Positions 57,840 through 64,000 of a DNA stretch of 64,000 nt are shown here, piece by piece; positions within the stretch are counted from its first letter, which is position 1; every line of letters begins with the position of its first letter. Position numbers and translations under genes: made by a program. The notes below the pieces were generated by a model. It searched no databases. It had not been told where the DNA came from and saw nothing but the letters and a program-made list of their open reading frames with translations. Source of the DNA: Acanthaster planci (lineage: Eukaryota > Echinodermata > Asteroidea > Valvatida > Acanthasteridae); contig NW_019091394.1 of the NCBI RefSeq assembly GCF_001949145.1, forward strand, positions 976,804 through 1,040,803, in the 5' to 3' direction.

Positions 57840-57849
57840 AATAAATAAA
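57840..57849 (+). terminator. Overlapping AATAAA poly(A) hexamers
   Basis: AATAAATAAA followed by TTGTGTCGGG. A possible distal polyadenylation site for CASK, directly before a MITE. Confidence 0.3.
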
Positions 57850-57864
57850 ATTGTGTCGGGCCGG

Positions 57865-58230
57865 AATAAGCCATTGGCGAGTTACATTTGACTAAAATCT
57901 GGTACACGGAGTTCTTTAAATTCACGTGAACATAACAACTTGAATTCTCCATACGAGAACTACTGTTGCTTATACCTCGTGATTTGGGGCAAGCTTTTGC
58001 TTAGTCACATAAGAGACGCCTTGCAACAATACACTGTTCTCAATGGATAAGAACGGCACAAAGGAATCAGTCCATTCCAGAGATGGTGGTCGCTGTGCAA
58101 AGCTTGCCCTGAATCACGAGGTATAGCAACAGTGTCTTTAGTCGGGGGAATTCAATTTTTTACGTTTCTATGCAACCAGATAACACAGTGTACCAGATTT
58201 TATTCAAATTTAACTCGCAAGTGGCTTATT
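57865..58230 (+). mobile_element. Palindromic MITE, family A copy 4 (most complete)
   Basis: Runs from AATAAGCCATTGGCGAGTTA to CTCGCAAGTGGCTTATT. Long inverted arms of about 125 bp (TCTGGTACAC..., CCTCGTGATTTGGGGCAAGC) flank a ~110-bp non-palindromic centre. Flanks GGGCCGG and GGGCCAG may be a diverged target duplication. No ORF. Confidence 0.88.
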
Positions 58231-58753
58231 GGGCCAGGGTCAAGAGTTGAGTAGAGTAGACTTGCGATAAATAAAAACGGGCGCTGTTTTTAGCTTTCTC
58301 ATCAATGCATGGGCTAGAAGAATGCATTAATTGATTATAACACGCCTTTAATTTCATCTATTACCGTAGACATCTTTTGGAAGTCCATGCCTATCCTCCA
58401 ATAGACGATGTTATTTAAATATACAAAAAAATGTACAAATAAAATATTTCAGAGGTAAACTTAATGTGATTGATTGTTTTCTTGGTTTGAGTTGACCCTT
58501 GGAGAGTAGTTTTGAGTGGGATGTTTGCATTCCCAGTTGGCTATTGATAAGAGAGTAAATTGTTCATTGGTGTCGCCAGGGGTGTGTGTAGGGGATTGGG
58601 AACCCCTCCCCCACCGGATGTCTTGCTCCCCTTGCCGTCTCCTTTGGAAAGTGGGGAGGTTTTTTTTGGGGGGGGGGATGTCGATACGCAACCTGTAGTG
58701 TGTTGTGCATTACTTTAGCGTGGACACGTACACAGGCAAATTTCACAAACTCA

Positions 58754-58823
58754 GTGGCGTAGCCGGGGGGCGGGCAAGGGAAACTGCCCCCTCCCCCATC
58801 TGAGAACAGCATGGCTATGCCAC
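58754..58823. mobile_element. Tiny inverted-repeat element (GTGGCGTAGCC ends)
   Basis: GTGGCGTAGCC (58754-58764) and GGCTATGCCAC (58813-58823) are inverted copies with one mismatch, enclosing ~48 bp of G/C-rich sequence. CAGTGGCGTAGC-type ends are common on small DNA-transposon relics. Confidence 0.5.
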
Positions 58824-59080
58824 CGCGACTGTTTTCCTTTTTTACTCTATCGAACAGTGGAAGACAGTTCACCAGTTCTTAACATAAAAACCATAGACTT
58901 TTGGTGAGCAGAAATTGGATTTTTCGATTGGGAGTTTTGGGTCCTAGCATTGTGTCGTTGATCTGAATAAAAGAACAATCGATTTTGTAAACCTGGTGTG
59001 TAAACGATAAGGCACGAGTACGGTTGTTTTTGGCTGCAGTGTTCGTTTGGGGCTTTTCGGATGCGAGGTACTGGTAGGGG

Positions 59081-59643
59081 TTAAAGTGCAGCTGCAGTGA
59101 ATTTTTTGGGACCCATTTTCCCGCATTTTTGGACTCTTCTTCAATGTGTGAAAAACTCTTTTACATTCCCATTTGGTTAAATCATGGTTAAATGCATTGA
59201 GAAATGGACTTTTTAAACGCTCAAAATTACCCGTGCCTTCCTGGACAACTGAGGGCGCTGGTGCTGTGATGTCATCTAGGAAAGATATAGGTAAGCGTAT
59301 AGGTTTTTCTGTTGAAATTTTGGACCCAGAATTTACTTACAGTAAACACTTCTGCTTGCTTATTGCCGTGCACATAAGCAACAGTAAATCAGCAAAGGAG
59401 AGAACATTCATTCCAGCGTAGTCTACAAAGAGGCAGGACTTTTTTGTGCACAAGCCAAGTGACGTTGAAGATTTCTTCCTGGGATGACATCTTTGTTCTG
59501 CTCATGTGGAAATACTCATTAGCACCAAAACCCAAACGGCAGTAAAGTATTTTTGGAAATAGCGGAACAACGGTTGAACGTAAGGTTAACTGAGACAAAG
59601 GTGCATTTTGTATTAAAACAAATTGATTACAGCTACCCTTTTG
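59081..59643 (-). mobile_element. TTAA-flanked MITE, family B copy 2
   Basis: Reverse-complement relative of 28838-29388 over its whole length. One end is TTAAAGTGCAGCTGC, with TTAA kept. The other is GCTACCCTTTTG, where the TTAA has mutated. Shared landmarks include GCTAATGAGTATTTCCACAT, CAAAAAAGTCC and CCAGCGCCCTCAGTTGTCC. Confidence 0.75.
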
Positions 59644-59685
59644 AAGAGGTTAATTAAAGCTAGTAAACGCTATTCTCTCGTTGTA

Positions 59686-59883
59686 CGCTGCCGCCATAGG
59701 CACGCAGAGCCTCGAACTGGCAGCTTGTACAATCGCGTCAGAATCGCCTTCGTCCAATCGCACATGGTATAAGGACTAATGCAGCATTGCATACACATGT
59801 ACACAGGAATCACTATACTATACCGGCTACATGTACTATGTAAAGCTGCCACATCGAGGCTCTCCGTGCCTATGGCGGCAGCG
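59686..59883. mobile_element. MITE-like element with 41-bp terminal inverted repeats
   Basis: The left arm 59686-59726 (CGCTGCCGCCATAGGCACGC then AGAGCCTCGAACTGGCAGCTT) and the right arm 59843-59883 are near-perfect inverted copies (about 3 mismatches). They enclose 116 bp and contain no ORF of note. G/C-rich ends in an A/T-rich neighbourhood. Confidence 0.75.
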
Positions 59884-60858
59884 CGCAAAGAGCGAATACC
59901 CTGTGAAATCGCTCCACGTCTCTCTTTCACCTTACTGTGCTTGGAGAAAGCTCCTCACAGTCGAGGTTGAAATGTAGCAAAACTGCCGTCAGGAGAAAGT
60001 GGCGCGTGAGTTAGATTTTTTCGCACATTAATCATGCACTCCATGTTTGCATATGAGCTTTACATTTTTTTAATGAGGGATTGATGGATTAAAGATGCTC
60101 TTTCAAGTTTCACAGACTTTTCCTGCAGTCGATGAGGCTGCATTGCCTGCATACGAAGGTGAGAGAATGATTTAAGCCGGAAATATCCCAAATCTGGGGT
60201 AGTTTCAAGGAGAGAAAATGTCGTTCATCTGCTTTCCCGGTATTTCTTCGTCGATGATAGGACGACCTTGCTGATACGGATGCCAAAACCCTGGTCGAAA
60301 GTTTACTCATCGACTGAAATTATTCTGTCATCCCTCTTGTGTTGCGCAGACAAGCTGTGTCGCGGATACATGTTAATTTTTCTTGCGTGTGCAGCATTGG
60401 ATTCCATAACATTTTCCATTTTGGGGATTCGTTCATATCAATAACGTAGCTTGAGAGTGCATGGTGGCAGAGTACATACAACAGGCTAGCAGAACAAATC
60501 ATACAGACTCGAATTTTGGCAGAGTAAAAAATATGCGATAAAAGCAGTGAACAGTGTACTGCCAAAGTATTCCCGAATCAAGTCTCATTTTACTGGAGCT
60601 TCATAGCCTAGTTCCAATGAAACAGAACTTGAATGGAAGATCCTGGCCACATGCCTGGCCTATAAGCTTCCAATTGTTGTTCAATACTTTCACACGATTC
60701 CTAGTTGAGGGCAGTTAGGGTTCGGAGACAGCCCGTAGAAGAGCCTAGGGCAATTGTGCTAGACTGACAGGACAGTATGAGATTTTGCTTTCATGGTGGA
60801 GGTAGCAAGTATTTAGATAGGTTTACGGTAGCACCATATCAAGTTTTTGAGCATGTGG

Positions 60859-60918
60859 GGTTCTGAAAAGAACCGGTGGCACTCACTGTTTCGGACAGTA
60901 TGCTCTGTCCGTCGTCAG
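60859..60918 (-). repeat. Two adjacent hairpins: histone-type stem-loop and CTGACGA...GAAAC hairpin
   Basis: On the minus strand, CTGACGACGGACAG-AGCATA-CTGTCCGAAAC (6-bp perfect stem) is followed ~14 bases later by GGTTCTTTTCAGAACC (6-bp stem, TTTC loop). The second matches the histone mRNA 3' stem-loop consensus GGYYYTTYTNARRRCC. No histone coding sequence lies upstream, so this is probably part of a retroelement or repeat tail rather than a histone gene. Confidence 0.5.
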
Positions 60919-63448
60919 GAGACTTCAGGACGGCAGTAGGTCGTGGTCATCAAACTGTATGAAGCACATATAGATAGCCACTGGTGCCGTGGCGGTCTTA
61001 GCATCAACCGGCTAGTCAGCTCGTTGTATCTGTTTATTAGCCCCAAATACAGCGTCTATCCCGACTATTCCGACAAACCATAGCATGAGCCGTCCAGTTT
61101 TGACAATGCATTGTTTTTCCAAGATATAACTTATTAATTTCCTTTTTCTACCTCCATGATTGCAGTGACTTTAAAATTGGGCGTGCAGTCTGCTTTTCGG
61201 AAATTTGCGCATTGGAGAGGAGTGCTGATACTGAAAAAATATAAAAGCAGAATATCTCAGGCCTTTGTAGTTGTCGCTCACGGGTTTGCCTGAGCACTTA
61301 CCTTTGGGCATGACAACATCACTTGTCACTTGATCTCACCAGTTCCTCGTCTTCAAGTTGTCACCTTGCCAATTCTACCTTCCCCCCCTTAACCGAGGAC
61401 TACGTGTATGTGCTGAAACGCCGAGGTTTTGCACCACCCTAAACCTCTTTTATAGCAAATTAATATGCAGGCCCTGTGTAACGATGTATTCTCCCCAGGA
61501 AAACCAACTATCCTGCTCGACGAAGAGCCCAGAGGGAAGGACCTGCACCGTGACAAACATAGCGACCTACAGCACACAGCCCTGGAAACCAAGGTTCGAT
61601 TTAATCAACCACCAACTGAACCGTTCTTGTACGCTGAAAACATTTGCTCAGATTCGCACAGTCGACGAAGAACTTAAGTTCACTCGAACAGGTTGATGAA
61701 TTAGCACTTTCTGCGCGATCTCTTCCCAAGGTCGGCTCGCGTCGGGTCAAAAGGTAGCTTGTGCGTTAATAATAAACGAGGGCGCTGAATATCATTCAAG
61801 CGGAGAAACCACCAGTTTACCATGTGTTTAGGTGTCATGTGTGAGCCCATTGTGAATACAATTTGTTCACAGCACCTTGCCCATGCGCTTTAGGCCTATT
61901 TCAGAGGATAACATTTTGCACTCGGACGGCGGTCAGACCAGTGCACAGTTGCGGCAAGTCGAAAGTTTGCGGGGGCGTCATAAACTAAGGTACACCTGTT
62001 GAATTAAGCTGTTCCCTTAACCGAGAAAAAACATGTAGAAATCAAACAAATAATAGTCAACGCTCTCAGTGTACAGGTCTGTATTAAATGCATTACTCGT
62101 TTTATAGGTCATTGTGTGTATCACTCCGGGGAGCGGGGTGTCTACATAGCTTAGGCCGGTAAGTATGTCGGGCCCGTTTTGGCTACATGTACATGTGCAT
62201 GTAAAGGAAGCTCGCTGCGTCCGGTCATGTTCCGGCCCGTGGGTGTCCGCAGACGTAATGTATCCACTCACTGAAAGCTTTACGCCAGTGAGAAGATAGG
62301 GAATCCCTGGCCACACAATAGCCGCAACTGTGAAACCGCCTTGTAAATGGCGAAGTTAAAATACACAAGGCCAAGGACAAGGCACGAAGAATGAGTAAAA
62401 CGAAAGACAAAAGACTTGAGGTCAGAGGTTGCTAACTCTAGAGGGCGCAATCACTACTACTGACGTTGCTCTGTCCGATCCGCTGGCCGATTCATGATGG
62501 TGTCCAGCACATCATGTCTGCAGACCCATCATGCTCGACACATTACGCCGGATAGCTCATGATGACCAGCCGGGTAGCTCATGATGAGCGGCCAATTACG
62601 TCAGGAGACCCGGTTTGCTCGGTCGATTTTGTCTGAAGGCAGGTGTGGAGGGGGGGGATTGGAGTCAACACCTCCCCCGCTCTGACACCCAAAATCTTAA
62701 TGAATATAAAAAGGAAATAACAGTAGCGATTTTAAAAGGATGATATTCTGTAAGGATTTGTTTTTGCACGTCAGTAACGGTGTTATGCATTGATACGTAT
62801 CCATCCGCCTGTCTGCAACAATCGGGCTTAAAAAAATCGGACAGGCCTGACCGTCCCCTGGAAACATTCGTGGATCCGACGCATCGTGAAAGGAATAATC
62901 CAACAAAACATACACAGACATCTTAACATGACTGTGTCTATATCTTCTCTGAAGGAATGTGCGTTATGTGACTCATCGGCAGCGTAATGACGCACTGATA
63001 CAAAAACTGACCTGATCGGCATAATGGGCCTGGCAGAAATGCGTGTACATAATGGGCCATGAGGACCCAAGAGAGTGGTACCAAGTTTGATGGATCCCAA
63101 ATTGATATACAATAAAATTTGGCTCTGAAGAATGACTTGTGTCATGATTTTAATGCGAAGATTTCTTGGATCTTCTTAACGTGTGTTGAAATATGTTTTT
63201 GACCTGAGGTGAACTTCAAATTTTGGACTCATTTTCCAGTGTTTCCCGAAAATTGTTCTCTGAGTAATGTGAACCCAATTTGATCTTGGTAATTTGTGTC
63301 ATCCCCATCCAGCTTTAAGCAAGAATTCAGCTTTCTACCTTCAGTGAGGTCTATACGTGTATGAAAGTACAGGTCTAGAGGTATTGACTGCAACAAACAT
63401 CTCGCTGTGTGTTTCTCACTGACACTAATTTTCCTATCTTAACTCTAG

Positions 63449-64000
63449 ATTCAAGATGTATCGTTTGGGCATCAAGGACTTNACTTCAGCGCTTCAGTGA
63501 CGGTACACTGACGTGTGAGGCCTACACAAGACGGGTCATCCAACGCGCCCAGGACCTAAAAGTCTTCAACTATTTTGTATCTATGGATACCGAGCGGATG
63601 TTGAAGGATGCCCAGGAGGCAGATGCCAGGTACAGGAACAAGACCAACAGGCCTCTGGAAGGCGTCCCGATTGCCATGAAGGACAACATCGACATCGAAG
63701 GGGAAGTGACCGGAGCTGGCACCCCGGGCCTTGCCGGCCTTAAGCCAAAGCACACGGCCGAGGTGGCTCGTAGGCTATTCGATGCCGGAGCGATCCATGC
63801 CGGTCGGGTGAACATGCACGAGTTGGCGTTTGGGATATCGACTTACAACGCGTACACGGGAGCCAGTCATAACTTTCACAACTTCGACTACACCTGCGGG
63901 GGCAGTAGCGGCGGCAGCGGTGGGGTGGTCTCTGCTGATATCGTCCCAGCTGCCTTGGGAACCGACACTGGGGGATCGATTCGGATACCGTCCTCGTACA
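63449..64000 (+). CDS. Amidase-signature family hydrolase, 5' part; continues past window
   Basis: After a likely 3' splice site (TTAACTCTAG, ending 63448), ATG at 63456 opens MYRLGIKD. One ambiguous base at 63482 shifts the frame; if it is ignored, the protein continues LLQRFSDGTLTCEAYTRRVI and stays open to the edge. Amidase-signature hallmarks are present: PLEGVPIAMKDNIDIEGE with the catalytic Lys of KDN, GRVNMHELAFGISTYN, the Gly/Ser-rich CGGSSGGSGG carrying the cis-Ser, and ALGTDTGGSIRIPSS with the nucleophilic Ser. Family members hydrolyse amides through a Ser-cisSer-Lys triad. NMHELAFGI and GTDTGGSIRIP fit stand-alone amidases (indoleacetamide/mandelamide-hydrolase type) better than mitochondrial GatA/QRSL1 (GSDTGGS). 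The substrate is unknown. The upstream ATCTAG-side intron suggests a 5'UTR intron. Confidence 0.85.
63482..63482. other. Ambiguous base causing apparent frameshift
   Basis: The single N falls between GGACTT and ACTTCAGCG. With it, the ATG frame reaches TGA within 14 codons. Without it, the frame continues into the long amidase reading frame, so N most likely marks a spurious inserted base. Confidence 0.75.

Larger units (their letters stand above)
53559..57850 (+). other. Probable 3'UTR and downstream flank of CASK
   Basis: A/T-rich sequence without a supported gene. It contains a family C repeat (53970-54070) and T-runs. Candidate poly(A) hexamers AATAAA lie at 53560, 54572, 54699 and 57840/57844. 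CASK genes usually have long 3'UTRs. The actual 3' end cannot be chosen without transcripts. Confidence 0.5.
58231..63448. other. Intergenic region between CASK and the amidase gene
   Basis: Contains a small inverted-repeat element (58754-58823), MITE family B copy 2 (59081-59643), a 41-bp TIR element (59686-59883) and a paired-hairpin repeat remnant (60859-60918). 61000-63400 has no supported gene. Its last part is presumably promoter/5'UTR intron of the next gene. Confidence 0.6.

Noticed and set aside
60888-60918. Functional hammerhead ribozyme
   Set aside because: Core words are present, but no NUH cleavage site with complementary helix I was found and there is an extra base before helix II. 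Reported only as a resemblance.

Overview
This is an animal (metazoan) genomic window. Its main content is most of one large, intron-rich gene on the + strand, the orthologue of CASK (calcium/calmodulin-dependent serine protein kinase; LIN-2 in nematodes, Caki/CMG in flies), a MAGUK scaffold. Nineteen coding exons (684 to 53558) join in one continuous reading frame of 802 codons plus stop. The missing first ~90 residues (kinase N-lobe) must lie upstream of base 1. Introns range from a few hundred bases to ~16 kb. The exon sequence is very close to vertebrate CASK, while the introns contain many tRNA-derived SINEs, MITE-like inverted-repeat elements and frequent ACATGTAC-type words. A marine invertebrate, perhaps an echinoderm or another invertebrate deuterostome, fits best, but the species cannot be fixed by eye.

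Layout: 1-683 is intron with a truncated palindromic MITE. 684-6087 holds the CaMK-like pseudokinase exons and calmodulin-binding segment. 6427-7117 holds the first L27 region. A 16 kb intron (7118-23271) contains a candidate alternative first exon at 12099-12218. 23272-27037 holds the second L27 region. A 15 kb intron (27038-42107) follows. 42108-46017 holds the PDZ exons, 46521-46720 the SH3, 47530-47645 the HOOK/protein-4.1 segment, and 48048-53558 the guanylate-kinase-like domain and stop codon. 53559 to roughly 57.8 kb is A/T-rich and probably 3'UTR plus flank. 58-63.4 kb is a repeat-rich intergenic stretch. From 63449 a second + strand gene starts: an amidase-signature hydrolase that runs off the right edge. 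Its opening frame is broken only by one ambiguous base (N at 63482) that looks like an assembly artefact.

The CASK exons encode a multidomain scaffold. The pseudokinase has the CASK-specific changes (GFG instead of DFG, Cys in place of the metal-binding Asn). The tandem L27 domains bind partners such as Veli and Mint/SAP97-type proteins. The PDZ binds neurexin/syndecan tails, and the HOOK segment binds protein 4.1. The most interesting prediction is the intronic exon at 12099-12218. It has an upstream in-frame stop, a strong start context, 40 codons and a consensus donor in phase 0, which is the phase of the next constitutive exon. It would make a short CASK lacking the kinase, analogous to the short LIN-2/CASK forms known in worm and fly. 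Several repeat families occur more than once in the window and are described separately.
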